Assembly: GCA_033032175.1 (NCBI GenBank)
Contig: CM065310.1
Span: 3,224,001 to 3,288,000, forward strand
DNA length: 64,000 bases
Direction: 5' to 3'
Source: Saturnia japonica
Lineage: Eukaryota; Arthropoda; Insecta; Lepidoptera; Saturniidae
A program made the translations under genes and the position numbers. A model generated the notes under the pieces. It did no database searches, was not told the DNA's origin, and saw only the letters and a list, made by a program, of their open reading frames with translations. This document shows positions 1-11,640 of this stretch, one piece after another; within the stretch, counting starts at the first letter, position 1; every line of letters starts with the position of its first letter.

Positions 1-60
1 CTTTACTAATAATAGTTTGTTATTTAGTTACTATTTAGTTTAGTTTTAGTTTATTACTTT

Positions 61-445
61 GTTTTTATATCTATCCATCCATTCAGCCTGAAGACAATTT
101 CAAAATCAAAAAAGTCTTTAATCAATTTAGGCCTTGAGAAGGTACTTTTGAACATCAAAACACTACCATCGGTTCGGAAAACATCTCAGTCCTCAAGTAG
201 AACCGGCAAGAAACTCGATCGGGTGTATCTTCTGTTTTTTCAATAGTATTATGTCTAATGTAATCAAATAATTATAACCATATAATTTAGTGGATGCACA
301 GAGAAGGAGTCACTTCCAGACATCACTATAATTCACATAACGATCCACCCTACAATAACATTCTGACAGTAAAACCTGCTTGACATGTTCCTTAAACTTA
401 TTGTCTGGTAAATCAGTACAACACCAGTAACAATTGTACATGAAC
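61..445 (-). mobile_element. LINE 3' end, family L-A, copy 1
   Basis: On the - strand, 414-310 encodes the last 34 residues of a LINE ORF2, beginning DLPDNKFKEHVKQVLLSE and ending in DVWK and a stop. An AT-rich 3' UTR runs to about position 61. The same C-terminus and 3' UTR recur at 26300-26615 (- strand) and 49780-50240 (+ strand), which defines a family with 5'-truncated copies, as target-primed reverse transcription produces. The K-x-Y-V-K-x-x-L-L-S pattern is what I know from insect CR1/jockey-like LINE tails. The clade is not certain. Confidence 0.6.
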
Positions 446-483
446 AGTAGAGTACACGGTCATCGTGTTAATAGACGTGATAT

Positions 484-600
484 GAAATTCTGGCAATGAG
501 CCTGAGGTTTCTGTGAAGGAAAATATCATGATGAAACCATAGCATGATGGTAGGATATTTTCTAAGACCCGCCTGGCCAGCTAACACTCTCAAATTAAAC
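484..600 (+). mobile_element. tRNA-derived SINE fragment, family S-A
   Basis: The sequence matches the body of the S-A SINE described at 15411 and 33300: the segment beginning caatgagcctgag, then the gaaggaaaatatcatgatga and accatagcatgatggtagg stretches. The promoter part with A and B boxes is missing, so this is a 5'-truncated copy. Confidence 0.5.
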
Positions 601-1554
601 CCTATATGTATGTTCCGAAAGCTGGACTATTATTAGACTTAGCGTGTTACTATACAAGATGATCACATACATCGTTACTCAGTATCAGGTAAAATAGAAG
701 CCAAACACAAAAACTGTCAAGATTTTTTTTATAAATCTGAAAATTTGATTGTAAATTTTTGTGAAGCAATTACGTTAAAACGGCTGGAATGATTGTAATG
801 AAGTTAGGCATAAAAGTTGATTATGTCGTGGAATAGGACATAGGATACTTCTTTTATCACTCAGAGAAGCGGATGGGTAAGATCCAGTTTATACATATTT
901 CCAAATATTTAACACCCAAACAATGAACTGGCAAAAATAGTCACTATAACAAATTACTTACTTCCTATGCAAGGATAGAACCCGTGATTTCTTGGATTCT
1001 AACCCAAAGGGCCTATCAAATAATCATTCAGGCTATCGCGTAAAAACAAAAGAAATAGAAACGAAATTGAACGTACTGCCCGAAAGCCGTTTGGAAGAAT
1101 TAATTGTGCAAAACTAATAGAAACCAGACCAGACGGGGGCTTAAGGGGATTTTCATTAATGAAATATAACCCCTGGAGTTTACTTGGCCTTCTCGTGTTA
1201 TCACCGTTTGCCATGTTAGTAAAATCGGTACTTTACGAATTAAACTTGATAACTTTATTAGTAGAAGGGTTATAAGCATTTAAATTTTACTTTATTATGT
1301 TTTATTCACTTAAAAAATATCAAATACATAAACATAATTTAGATCCTAAAAGTAGTAAATTAAGAAGGCTAAAATTTTCAGCTGATAACTATATTCAGCA
1401 GTTTCTGACTTTTCAAAATGCAAAACGATCAATGATAGACGGTAACATGTAGAACATATTAATGCATGTTACATAAGGGTTCTTCTTCTTCTTGTTTTGG
1501 CGCCGCAAAAAGATCTTGCCAGTATCAATGTTTTTAAGCCTTCGTAAAATTTTC
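601..1554. other. intergenic, nothing recognised
   Basis: AT-rich sequence. Short open frames here have no recognisable protein character and no splice context. I see no repeat shared with the rest of the window. Confidence 0.5.
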
Positions 1555-1800
1555 CAATATACAAAGTGGGGTTTTCTGACAAAATGGTGGCTTTCTTGTC
1601 AGAACTATATACGGAGTTTTTGTGACGTCTCAAAATGCATGTTTTCCTCTTTATATTCATAATCCACTTCACTTATGCACAACAACCAAACTATATCACG
1701 CTAAATGCCACCAATATTATATAATATAGCATCAAGAAACCTAATGAAACAAATACCACAACATTTCACTCTAAGATCCTGCCAAAAACTCAAAACGAGG
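1555..1800. repeat. interspersed repeat family R-B, copy 1
   Basis: This stretch is clearly similar to 51725-51955, with the same order of blocks: a cttatgcac block, then accaaactatatcacgc, then a cgccaccaa-like block, attatataatatag, and later ccacaacat plus tgccaaaaac. The two copies are about 50 kb apart, one intergenic and one in a CCT1 intron, so this is a dispersed element. No coding potential is seen. Confidence 0.6.
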
Positions 1801-2318
1801 GTTAAAAAAATATGGAAATATTAACCCTTCTGTTTTCGAAGTCAGACAAAATTTACGTAGTATTGGCATGAATGCCATCCTCGGGAGTCAAGTTATTAAA
1901 CAGGCAAAATACATCAACGATTCATTGACAAATGTTACTAATTCGTGGAAGACTGGTGACTTATCTACGAAACCCACTACAAGAATCGCTGGAGTAGATA
2001 ACATAATTTTAAAAGGACATAGTCAAATTGAAAATTATACACACAATACAATTCGAAACAGTAGTGACCAGCGAGAGATCAACAATCAATCGCCAGCCAC
2101 CGCCGTCATTCTCGCCTGTTTAAATAAACTGTCATATGTTTATATGAGCTAATAAATTAATAACACCTCTAAGTGGGTGTCACCCAATTAGTAATTATTC
2201 CTCATGGTCGCAACGCACTCATTCATATTAATTCATCCGTACAATACAAAACAAATAAGCCGGTTTTAACTGTCAAAAGGTGGATCATTATGAGAATGAC
2301 GGTGATGTCGGGAGGTGG

Positions 2319-2323
<5 letters not shown>

Positions 2324-2384
<61 letters not shown>
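2324..2384. repeat. (TC)n microsatellite
   Basis: About 30 uninterrupted TC dinucleotides. The run makes a spurious serine-leucine open frame on the + strand. It is probably highly polymorphic. Confidence 0.97.
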
Positions 2385-2388
<4 letters not shown>

Positions 2389-2589
2389 ATTCACCAACTT
2401 ATTAATATGGATTGATAATTGCATTATATTATTTACTACTGTATTGTGTTAATATTATTGTACTTTTGAAAAAGAAGATAATCCCGATTAAGTTTTTTAC
2501 CGGTTTTTCTCGATAGCTGGGATGTTTTCTGTTCATTTTGAATAGGTAACTAAACCTGCCGTGTTATTTTTGTATCAATGATACGATTT

Positions 2590-2762
2590 TGAGTCGACGG
2601 TGGCTCAGTGATTGCATACTCGGACACCGCGTCGACCGGTGTAGGTTCAATTAAGCACGAGCTCTCGATAAAGGAAATTATTGTGATGGAACCATAGTGA
2701 ATAGGGCAACTCGAAGATAGTTGCCAGCCAGGTGGGTATTTAGAAAAAGCAATAATATTACA
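2590..2762 (+). mobile_element. tRNA-derived SINE, family S-A, diverged copy
   Basis: Begins with an A-box-like ggtggctcagtgattg, then cggacaccgcgtcgaccggt, and a degenerate B-box (gtaggttcaatt), followed by the family body (aaggaaattattgtgatg, accatagtg). It lies close to an oppositely oriented copy at 2800-3115. Confidence 0.6.
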
Positions 2763-2799
2763 CTAGCTGTGTCTGCGGCTCCGCACGTGTTTATACGTA
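2763..2799 (-). mobile_element. Helitron-like 3' terminus, fragment
   Basis: Read on the - strand, this ends in a short GC hairpin (gcggagccgc) followed by cagctag and a T. That matches the CTAG|T ends of the Helitron-like copies elsewhere in the window. Only the tail is present, wedged between two SINE copies. Confidence 0.35.
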
Positions 2800-3115
2800 G
2801 TGATTTTTTGTTTTGTCGGCCACTAGCTCACCTGGTTTTATGTAACGATGTGGCCCAAGATGGTAGCACGATAAACCTAGTTGAAGACTGGCTCTCAAGT
2901 GCAACTGCCGGAACACACCTATAGGTGTTTGGCGACAGATTTTCAACTTGCGTCTGGTAGCTAGTCAGGTGAGCATTATTAGAAAAAGCCCTACCACCGT
3001 GCTATGGGTTCATCGCGATGTTTTCCTTCACCGGAAGCTCAGGCTCATTGGAGGGGTTTGAACTCACGTCAATCAATGCGGTATCCATACACGCTACGAC
3101 TAAGCCATCATTGCT
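2800..3115 (-). mobile_element. tRNA-derived SINE, family S-A, near full length, reverse orientation
   Basis: Reverse complement of the S-A consensus. It has the A-box-like gatggcttagtcgt, the segment around the B box (tgagttcaaac), the gaaggaaaacat and gcacggtggtagggc blocks, then the distal part ending near gatgtggcccaag (as on the + strand). At about 315 bp it is one of the two longest copies here and defines the 3' part of the family. Confidence 0.6.
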
Positions 3116-3862
3116 TACGATTTACGTGTAGTAAATTTTTAAAATGCAATCTACTACTCCCTTTAACCGAAATTACATTTAAACTGGTTCACGATTAAAG
3201 AAATGATTTTTTTTACAATTACTAGCACTTTTAATGATAATTTTGTGGCCCATCAGTTAAAGAATAATATGTATACTTTCCGTGTAAATGATCTCATTAA
3301 AATTAGTCTAGCCATTTTTGTGTTAAATCCAGAATACGGACAAACAATAAAAAATCAATGTCTCAGCTATGAAACCACAATAATTAACACATCTCTCTAA
3401 TTTTCAACTAATAATCCATCACGTTTAACTATTAGCTCACCCTAATCTCCATTGGCGCTATCAACTGGAAAGGAAGGGCGTCGTAATAAAATTCTTGGAG
3501 TCGTCTAGACGCCATTTAATGGCTATACTCCCGAAATTTGCATTCACTCATCAAATAGTCGACTGTGATAAGGGTTGACGCTTTAGGTCGACGGAACAAT
3601 TCCGTAGAAATTATATGAGATGTTAAATAAAATAACTTCTCGTATTTATAATTTAGAAACTATTACATGATACCCATATAATGTCACCGGATAATTTTAC
3701 GATCCGTTAGATTGTAAACTGTCGATAGATTTTCGTAGGTTTAGAGGTTTTTTTAACTGACTATACTATTAGCCTTGGGGGCTCTGGAGACATTAAAAAC
3801 TATGACATCTTCCCCAGGCTTGGAGACAAACTGAAGATTAAGGTAAGCTAAGGTTAGGTTAA

Positions 3863-3952
3863 GAAGAAAAAGTAGTCAAAGTAATAACTTGGCTCCCGCG
3901 GTTGTGACGTCGTTAGCCAAAGGGTTAAACCATTAGTCAGATCTTATACTTT
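3863..3952 (+). repeat. flanking repeat X, left copy
   Basis: A segment bounded by TTAA on both sides. It begins gaagaaaaagtagtcaaag and ends cattagtcagatcttatact. A second copy lies at 4419-4470. The left copy carries about 40 extra bases (around ctcccgcggttgtgacgtcg) that the right copy lacks. Confidence 0.6.
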
Positions 3953-3956
3953 TTAA

Positions 3957-4414
3957 GAGCCTTTGCACATGATGTTTTTAAACGAACTGACAACGTGCAT
4001 TGAACGCGATTAGGACGCTCAACAAACGCAAGGCAAACGGCAAGTTGTGATCTTTCCTTTCCACACGATCCTCGCGTTTGAAGCGCGTTTCATTTGCATT
4101 TGTATCGATGCAAATGAGCAGATACGTCGATACAGACAAGCTGTAAACGCGCATTGCTACCCACTGAGTTGTTCCAAAAACACGATAATGGAGTTTGAAT
4201 CATATTTTGAAGGTGGTATGACAGCTGTATCAGCCAAATGGTACCATAAAATGGTTAACATTGAAGTACGTTTACAGTCGAGGTGGTGACCGTCAACGTT
4301 TGTATCGATAAAAACGCATACAACCTGTTAATAAGCGCTGGTGACGCGCAAATGACGCACTCGTCAAAAGCGCGCGTCAACAGCTCGTTTAAAAACCGTC
4401 GTGTGCAAAGGCTC
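3957..4414. mobile_element. 458-bp MITE with inverted termini and TTAA flanks
   Basis: The left end reads gagcctttgcacatgatg and the right end, reverse-complemented, reads gagcctttgcacacgacg. Thirteen terminal bases are identical, and similarity continues through a shared gtttttaaacga block. TTAA lies immediately outside both ends (3953-3956 and 4415-4418). TTAA target duplications are characteristic of the piggyBac superfamily, although these tips do not start CCY as classical piggyBac tips do. No transposase is encoded, so it is non-autonomous. The interior is unusually CpG-rich. Confidence 0.75.
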
Positions 4415-4418
4415 TTAA

Positions 4419-4470
4419 GAAGAAAAAGTAGCCAAAAGTTTTTTAAATCATTAGCCAGATCTTATACTTT
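4419..4470 (+). repeat. flanking repeat X, right copy
   Basis: Begins gaagaaaaagtagccaaaag and ends attagccagatcttatactt, matching 3863-3952 in the same orientation. It is also bounded by TTAA on both sides (4415-4418 and 4471-4474). Confidence 0.6.
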
Positions 4471-4474
4471 TTAA

Positions 4475-5749
4475 ACCAACCTTTTAAACTTTCAAAGATC
4501 TATGTTAATAAATCTGTAGTATACCTACATATGTGTTACCAAATTTCTATAATGGGCACCGATCAGGAAATATGACGTTAAAATTTTTTGTCTGTCTTTT
4601 TGTCCAGATTTAACTGGAAAACGGCTCGACCGATACTTATGAAATATTGTACACGTGAAGCTTATGTAATAACTCAAAGGCTCAAATGATAAGCTGTATG
4701 AATTGTCAGCAATATTTACAGAAATCGTAATTTTTGTTGTAGTGATTTTCGTCCGATTTACATTAATTTTTTTTAGACGAGTAGCATATCTCATTCCATA
4801 ATTGATAGGCTTTAAGTCATCAGAATTGTTATTAATATGAGTAAAAATAAAATTACAAGACAAAAATAATTACCTACTGCGTAATAAACGAGCCGCAAGG
4901 AAAAGTTAGTATTTGAATATAATCATAAATACAACTAATTTGATTTAAAAAAAATGACTACAGCCTTTATATAATTAAATAAATTCAAATTTAATAAATT
5001 TACATTTAATACATACATATTATAAATAAACAAATTGTATTTAATAAAAAGAAAGTGACACCGTTCCAAACAGACAAAATTAATATAACCAGGCATCTCT
5101 CAATATTCATGACAATTTATCATTACGCAGATTTTGTATTAGTTATAAAATGTTTTAAATTTTTGCTTTATATTACAAACCACCCGTTTTATTCACTCGC
5201 TTTACGGTCCTTTTACGCGTCATAATAAACATACATACGTCTATGCCAAAAATCATTAGAATTCGTCCAACCCTTTGAACGTGACTGATAGACAAACATT
5301 TAAACGAACGTAGTTACTTTTGCATTTTATAATAAAATTAGTATAAGTAAAAAAGTTGAATAAAGTTGAAGTAAAGTAAACATAGTGGAAAAATAAACCA
5401 CATAAAAATCTTCTTTTTCAAAGAAACCTGAGTAAAAAAACCTTTTCACATTGAACAAACCTGATTTTCACTTGTAAATGTAGACACTGAATATTTTCAA
5501 TACAAATATATTTTTTTAATTAACTGCTGTTACATATTAATATGAGTTAACATTATTTTTATTTTAACATCAACACCGTAAACATGTATGCTTTATTTTA
5601 TAAAAACCGCTTATTACTGAGATAAACTTTCACAAATTAACTGAGAAGTTTTAATTTTAACCCCTTATAACGTTATTTCCATTTATTGTATACGTATTAT
5701 TTTACAGCGAGTATGTTTTTATTTTATCACGTAATGAAAGGACGTACTT
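4475..5749. other. intergenic, old repeat fragments
   Basis: Around 4550-4700 lies a diverged fragment with the ctggaaaacggctcgaccga phrase typical of old lepidopteran LINE/SINE tails. A 112-codon - strand open frame at 4863-4525 overlaps this fragment and is not credible as a gene. The rest is strongly AT-rich with nothing recognisable. Confidence 0.45.
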
Positions 5750-5960
5750 CGTCCTCAATATACGAACGCTGACTGAGCGCGACGTGATTCTGAAACGGAA
5801 AATAGGGCGGTCGGTGCGCCGCACGGGGACTCTAGTCCCGGAAAATTCCCGCCGATTCTATGTTATTTAGTGGCAGTTGATTTGTTTTGATTGTGCCGAC
5901 ACTGTGTGCCTTTACGTGAAGCGGTGATTTAATTAAACGTTTTGCAATTTAAATGATCTT
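5750..5960. promoter_or_regulatory. CpG-rich island, possible promoter or first exon
   Basis: A short, sharply GC/CpG-rich block (cggtcggtgcgccgcacggg, ggaaaattcccgccg) stands out from AT-rich surroundings. It contains a perfect inverted repeat, gggactctagtccc, at 5825-5838. The block resembles the GC-rich first exons or promoters seen in insect genes. No convincing splice donor or start codon follows within view, so direction and gene are unknown. Confidence 0.3.
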
Positions 5961-6099
5961 GCGGTGTTTGAACTTTAGTGCTTATACGAATTTCCAAACT
6001 CGGACAAAAGGCATCGAAATCCTGCGTTATATCACCTTTTATCCCACTATTACAGTAAAGTCCTTATTTTATAATATAATATCGCTGTCTTAATTTTTT

Positions 6100-6290
6100 A
6101 ACCGAATTCAGAAAAGGAGGATTTTCAGCTATAACTTCTTTGTTTATAAACCGATTTGGGTGGTCCCATTTTAATTTCATTTGCATTGGCCCTTCAACTT
6201 CGGAGATACACCAGGGAACTTCTTAAAATCATTGATGTTGGTTCTCTTATTTGTTAAAAATTGTCTTGTTATTAAAAACCGTCTTATTAT
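6100..6290 (+). repeat. interspersed repeat family R-C, copy 1
   Basis: Carries the family phrases gggtggtcccattttaattt, cattggcccttcaacttcgg and agatacaccagggaactt. Related copies lie at 8846-8955 (- strand), 32400-32540 (+) and 45240-45430 (+). Confidence 0.6.
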
Positions 6291-7189
6291 TTGATGGATA
6301 TCACTATAAAGTGTGGTTATAAAATTCATGCATAAACTAAAGATAGATCCATTCTAAGAACTTCTGAAAAGCTTTTTAATCTATTATCTAATATAAAGTA
6401 AAAAGATATTATGAATTTATGGGTCTTTAAAGTTTGTTGAATTATTTTTGAAGAGAACATTTTATAGGTACTGTAATTTTCTCATAAATTATACCTAGAT
6501 AAATTTTTATAACTTCTATTTTAAAATGTTTTTAAATTACACAAACATAAACTTATCCACGATGAGTACCTATTAGACGAAATTATTCATCGATAGTAAT
6601 AAAATTTTGTAATTGGCATCCCTACGTATGGATGTTTTCAATCATGCATGGACATCTGCCGAGATGGATTTGGAAAAACACCTAACCGAGACCAGCGGAC
6701 TTTTAATGGACAGCTGGGATTAACGAACGTTGAGGGAACGGTGTTTTCACTTTGGAAAGCCCAAAACTTTTTAATATATAATCACAGTATATACAATGAA
6801 ATATATAATAATATTCAATACATAATGTCCCCTTAGTATGTCAAACTACGGCCAACCTATGACTATAAATGAATTAGTACTTAATGTATTTTGTCGATAA
6901 ATGATATCGCTACGAAGTCTTTCTCTAGGGTACAGGTTCCTAAAAAGTATTCTCGTAGACTTTGCTATTAAAATGGTATAAAACAAATAGTTCGTCTATG
7001 TCGTCGTCAGTTGTGAGTACAATGTAAAGCTATTTATGTTAAAAGAATTACAAAGATGAAATGGCGGACAAATATAGCCCGTAAGAATGACTCCTAATGT
7101 AACTTTGATTTGTTGAATGGAGACTATGGGATAGAAACGCCTTACATGAAGATGACCTACATAAAGATCAGAGATACGTTGGCGTGATA
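6291..7189. other. intergenic, nothing recognised
   Basis: AT-rich. I see no coding signature, RNA gene or repeat shared with the rest of the window. Confidence 0.45.
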
Positions 7190-7870
7190 TTATAAGCGCG
7201 ACGGAATCATTATATTAATACGTGAAGCAAAAACGTTGTACTCCTCTTTAAGTGTATTGCGTGCACGGAAGTCTGTGATATTTGGCATGGTCAATGTATT
7301 GTTTTAGATGTTTTCTCCCTAGCATGCAGGATAGGAATTTGGATAGGTATGTTGCCGGCCACTCACCAAGAGCGTGCTGATGTTGATTTTCATGGCTTCT
7401 ATGCACTGCACATCACGAACTGTTGAAGCACTATGGAACCCCGGGGGGGTTTGTGAAGTCCGAGCTTTACTATTATTTGATATATTCTTTTAATTTGCGA
7501 CGGAGACGCAATAGATTTATGTACTCTGTTAGGCGACACGTTTTTGTCTTATTCTGTTTTTTTCAACTGTCACTCGTCGCACGTGAGTTTTTGTTTTGTT
7601 TGTAGATGGCGCTAATTGTGGCCGAGGTAGGAAAAGTTATGAAGGAATATGCTCTAACAGACAAAGTTTATATGGAGAAGGAATGCAGAAAGCTAAAGTT
7701 TATCTATAATATCTGTTACTAATATATTAAATTAAATTAATTAATACTGCGAATCCTAAACCTACCAGTGCCGTTGATCTTAGACCCCCCAAAATATTGA
7801 CATTGTCACCCAATTAAAAGTGACAGCCAATTAAAAATCTCAAACAGAAAATACTTTATGATTAAAAAGT
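7190..7870 (+). repeat. interspersed repeat family R-D, copy 1 (interrupted)
   Basis: The right part (about 7620-7870) matches the reverse complement of 25590-25860: atatggagaaggaatgcaga, gcgaatcctaaacctaccag, gaccccccaaaatattgaca. The left part (tattaatacgtgaagcaaaa, then a gtctgtgatatttggcatgg block) continues the match. Relative to the other copy, roughly 300 bases between 7300 and 7610 are extra, so this copy was probably hit by a later insertion. Confidence 0.55.
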
Positions 7871-8845
7871 CACTGATCGAATTTCAATCATTGGGCGACC
7901 ATCAGTCTAAATAAATAGATGGTATAGGCAAAAAATGAGATGAACGTCATAGACTCCTCTACACAGAAAAGGTAGAAACCGGCTAAGAAGATGTCGTCAG
8001 ATAAACGTAAATGGCTACTGTTGACACATTTGACAGTCACAGTTGTAATGCTGAAGTGAGCTACCATAAAGAGTCTTATTTTATGTCTATTATTGATCTT
8101 CCAATAGAGTGATCGAGTATCCCAAACGACATTGAGTACGTCAGAGTTGTTAGTTTATTCTCTCCTTATCAAATACAAATTTATTTGAATAAACTTATTT
8201 ATTAGCTAAATGCATTAAAACTTTTGATTTAATACTTTGTGATCGCAAATAAATCAAGAGTACAAAGTTTAACAAAATTAAAATCCAATTATGGCAAAAC
8301 ACAAAACTAAAATCATCTCATGTAGATAATATGTAGTATTAACAATAACAGAGTTGCATATAGCGATATTAAAAAGCATGAACGATACAAATTGAACGAA
8401 TTCAGTACATAAGTATACAGCTATAGATGCATTACAGGCCTGATCAAAGTGCTATCGAATTGCCGGGATTATCCGGAAATAGCCTCGACTGGTAACTCTA
8501 GACGATACGGGACTGCGTTTAGGGAATTACATTACGGCTTATACAGAAATCTCTTACTAGTTTTATAGATAACATTGATATTTTATTGGTTACTTTATTT
8601 CTTAATTATATTTAAATTTAAATAAACATGCACAGTACAATTTGATCATTTGGAGCTATTTAAGATCGACGCATTATATGAATGTTGTGAATATACACAG
8701 CTTTGTACGAGATACATAATTAGTATTAAAGAACTATTAACCATTAGACATTAAAGGAACTTATAACTTAACCTTAACTTACTTTTAAGTTAGATGTAAG
8801 TTGTGTAAATGTAACAAACAAGACAATTTTTATCGAAAATGACAA
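7871..8845. other. intergenic, nothing recognised
   Basis: AT-rich, with many stops in all frames and no recognisable features. Confidence 0.45.
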
Positions 8846-8955
8846 CCAACTTCATTGATTTTAAGGATTTATCCTGTGTGTCTTCGAAGTTAAAGGTCTA
8901 ATGCCAATGAAATTATAATGGGACGACCCTTGAGGTATCCCCTTCCCAACAAAAA
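8846..8955 (-). repeat. interspersed repeat family R-C, copy 2
   Basis: Reverse complement carries the same order of phrases as 6100-6290: ggtcgtcccattataatttc, then cattggcattagaccttt, then cttcgaagacacacagg. Confidence 0.55.
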
Positions 8956-9116
8956 ATCATCTAAATCCCGCGATTTCTTTATCTTCGAAATGAAACGACT
9001 TGCGCGCCATCTGTTGTAAATTGTCTGTACTGAATACAGAACCTTAGTGAGTTTGCGTCCAACAACTTATCAAAGTTTAATCACAATCGGATGACTTTAG
9101 ATACGAATAGTGGTCA

Positions 9117-9310
9117 GGCCTCGTGGCGCAGTGGTAGTATAGTAGTAGTCCTAATATTGAGCCGAGAGGTCGCGGGTTCGATCCTCACCCATGACTGACA
9201 TTTGTATGATGAGTATAATTGTCAGTTGTATGTCTGAATGTAAAAATATCTATATATGTATGAATATAGCTGTTTAATCTTATTATATTAAGTGAGTAAT
9301 TCTTTTATTA
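9117..9310 (+). mobile_element. tRNA-derived SINE, family S-B
   Basis: The head has an RNA polymerase III internal promoter: A-box-like gtggcgcagtggtagta and a B box ggttcgatcc within gcgggttcgatcctcaccc. A non-tRNA tail follows (ttgtatgatgagtataattg), then an AT-rich end. It does not fold as a full tRNA (the anticodon arm is duplicated or degenerate and the acceptor ends do not pair), so it is a SINE head and not a tRNA gene. Confidence 0.7.
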
Positions 9311-9480
9311 ATATATGTAATTGGTTTCTCGGAAACGGCTCCAACGATTTAGATGAAACTTTGCATTTAGATAATGTTTTACATTCCAAGTTTACCTATA
9401 GGTGTTATCTTTTTTGTTTTTATGACACCGAGCACAGCTCGGTCGTCTAGATATTTATCATAATACAAGCTTTGCTTAGT
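9311..9480 (+). repeat. old LINE/SINE tail fragment
   Basis: Contains tttctcggaaacggctccaa and atttagatgaaactttgcat, a conserved phrase of many lepidopteran repeat tails, and ends near the tcggtcgtctag motif. Similar phrases occur near 4600 and 58980. Confidence 0.4.
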
Positions 9481-11014
9481 TTGGAATTAAATGACCGTGT
9501 GAGAAATTTTGCCCTATTATTCTTTTATAAACATTTATTTTTATATATGTTATAGATTAACTAAGCTTTCGCCGCCATCTCACCTTATGTTAAGTGAATG
9601 GTGATACCGAAGATACTGATATAAAGTAAACAAAGAAAGTGAGGTAGCTCTAAATTACAGGTGCCTGATACCACCGATAGATTTTCAGCATGGATATAGT
9701 AGTTAGTTAAGCGAGTATCACAAATTGCTCTTCTGTGGTTACCATACTATGGTTTTCCTCACTCACATAAATTTATTACGCAATGAAAGAATAATAACAA
9801 ATAACAATGAAAAAGTTCTAAACCTGCACATAACAAAAAAACAACTCATAACAAATAAAAACATCGAACATCGAAAACTGAAAAGGGCAAATAGTTGTGT
9901 CCCCGTTCCGCGAGCAAGAGCATGTATGAACTCGATGGGTTTTAATAACAAATACAAAACATCCCGGGAATCGATACGCCGCGACAGCTTTATCTCGACG
10001 TGTCATTGCACAATGCACACGTATATAAAGCGTACAGCTTATATTACATTTTTACTTTGCATTAAGTATTGTAGGCACTCAGATTTGCTGCGTATGAATC
10101 TTTAGCAGGATATGAGTTGAGATAAAATTATATCAACAAGTTATAAGATAGGTTTTCAAGTAACATATTCGCATGCAGATATACAAGAAATATGTACACT
10201 GCACACATAGAATAATGATTGGTTGAAGCTGACGCTACAACTAGATGCCGCGTTATCTACAAAAAATAGCTCCTAGAAAACGCCAACGTCATATCGTTTT
10301 GCGTAATGTGTATTTGAAATGATGCTTGTGTGCGTGAACAAAGTACTTGAAAATGTATTAATATACTGTGTGTATAATTTGTAGATTGGTTATTAACTAA
10401 AAAACTTGATTATTAATAAAAAACATGATGTTACTGCTAATAAATTATCAAAAATATTAGATTTATTTATACGTGTATCAGTGCGTGAATTATGATGTTT
10501 TGAGAGAGAAAAAATAACATTAAACTAGTGAAAGTAGATGAATAATATATTCAGTACCGTATTACTTTGACAATAACGGAATATGATGCTATTCAACGCA
10601 CATAAATACGTGATGTTGATAGAAAAAGTCCACTATAATATATTCATCCACCAAATCAGATTTTAACCTTGACAGCTAATTTTGTTTATTCCTTCTTCCT
10701 TTAAACATAAAGCCGGTTTTACGATGATACAAATTCAATCTTCTTTTAGGTGAATTTATTTGAATATTAATAGCAAAACTGACTGATAATGACTACGCTA
10801 AACATTTGAACCGAATTTTATAAATTTTGTACGGTGGTAACTTGACGCTTTAAAAATTTCATAAGGTACATCGATAACAAACAAGCCTACCGAAAATTAA
10901 TAAAATAAAAATATTTTTGAATAATTAAGCTGATCCTTTCCTCGTAAGCGAAGTCGCAAGCGTTAACTAGTATACTGTAAAAATTAACCTTTCATTTAAA
11001 AAAGGTTGTAATAA
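9481..11014. other. intergenic, no gene supported
   Basis: A 126-codon + strand open frame at 9725-10105 is lysine/asparagine-rich and overlaps opposite-strand frames. Its composition fits AT-rich noncoding sequence. A decayed repeat tail (cgtaagcgaagtcgcaagcg) ends near 10975. Confidence 0.45.
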
Positions 11015-11640
11015 TATCTAATCTACCGAAAAAGTTTCATCTAAATCGGATCAATACATAATTCCCGAGATACACGTTGTTAAACATACATACTTATAAT
11101 ATTTATATGTAATAAAACAATACACATAAATATTAATATTAGGTAATTTTATCGACATTACAAAGGTTACGCATTGATTATAGATCCTCTATTATTTCTG
11201 AAAGATCGTCCTTTTCTACTGAAGTTGTTTAAAATTTAATCGTCAATTCATATATAAAAATATAATTAGTGACATAATAATAAAATCTTTAACCTGGGGA
11301 AACTGGTTGTCATATACGCGGTAACACTGAATGCCGCCATGTAATATTTCTGTTTCATGTTATTTTATGTTGAAACTATACATTATTTAATACTTAGTGA
11401 TAGTATTTGATCCCAGCTTCTTCATTATTTATTTTAGTCTAGTTTTTACATAATTTACATATATACTGGTATTTCTTTGGATTATTTAATAAAATACGCT
11501 GCTTGTCAACGTGACAATATTGTCGAAAATGACACCGACTTGATCACTTGTTTTTGATAGCCGATTTGTTATAGTAAGCCTACGGCATCTATTTGTAGCG
11601 CTAGCTTCAACCAATCATTAATCTATGACTGCAAAATACT
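11015..11640. repeat. interspersed repeat family R-E, copy 1 (uninterrupted)
   Basis: About 600 bp matching 35985-36070 joined to 37334-37845. Shared blocks are taccgaaaaagtttca, cccgagatacacgttgt, taaacatacatact, then attaggtaatttt, ctggggaaactggtt, catatacgcggtaacact and caaccaatcattaatctatg. No open frame is conserved between copies. It is the undisturbed reference for the interrupted copy. Confidence 0.65.

Noticed and set aside
2173..2415. An 80-codon + strand frame with a long Ser-Leu run
   Set aside because: It is simply the translation of the (TC)n microsatellite.
4525..4863. A 112-codon - strand open frame, one of the longest outside known genes
   Set aside because: It overlaps an old repeat tail fragment, has AT-driven composition and no splice or family support.
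9117..9200. A possible tRNA gene (A and B boxes at proper spacing)
   Set aside because: The acceptor-stem ends do not pair, the anticodon region is expanded, and the sequence runs on into a typical SINE tail.
9725..10105. A 126-codon + strand open frame
   Set aside because: Asn/Lys/Ile-rich composition with overlapping frames on the other strand; no family resemblance.
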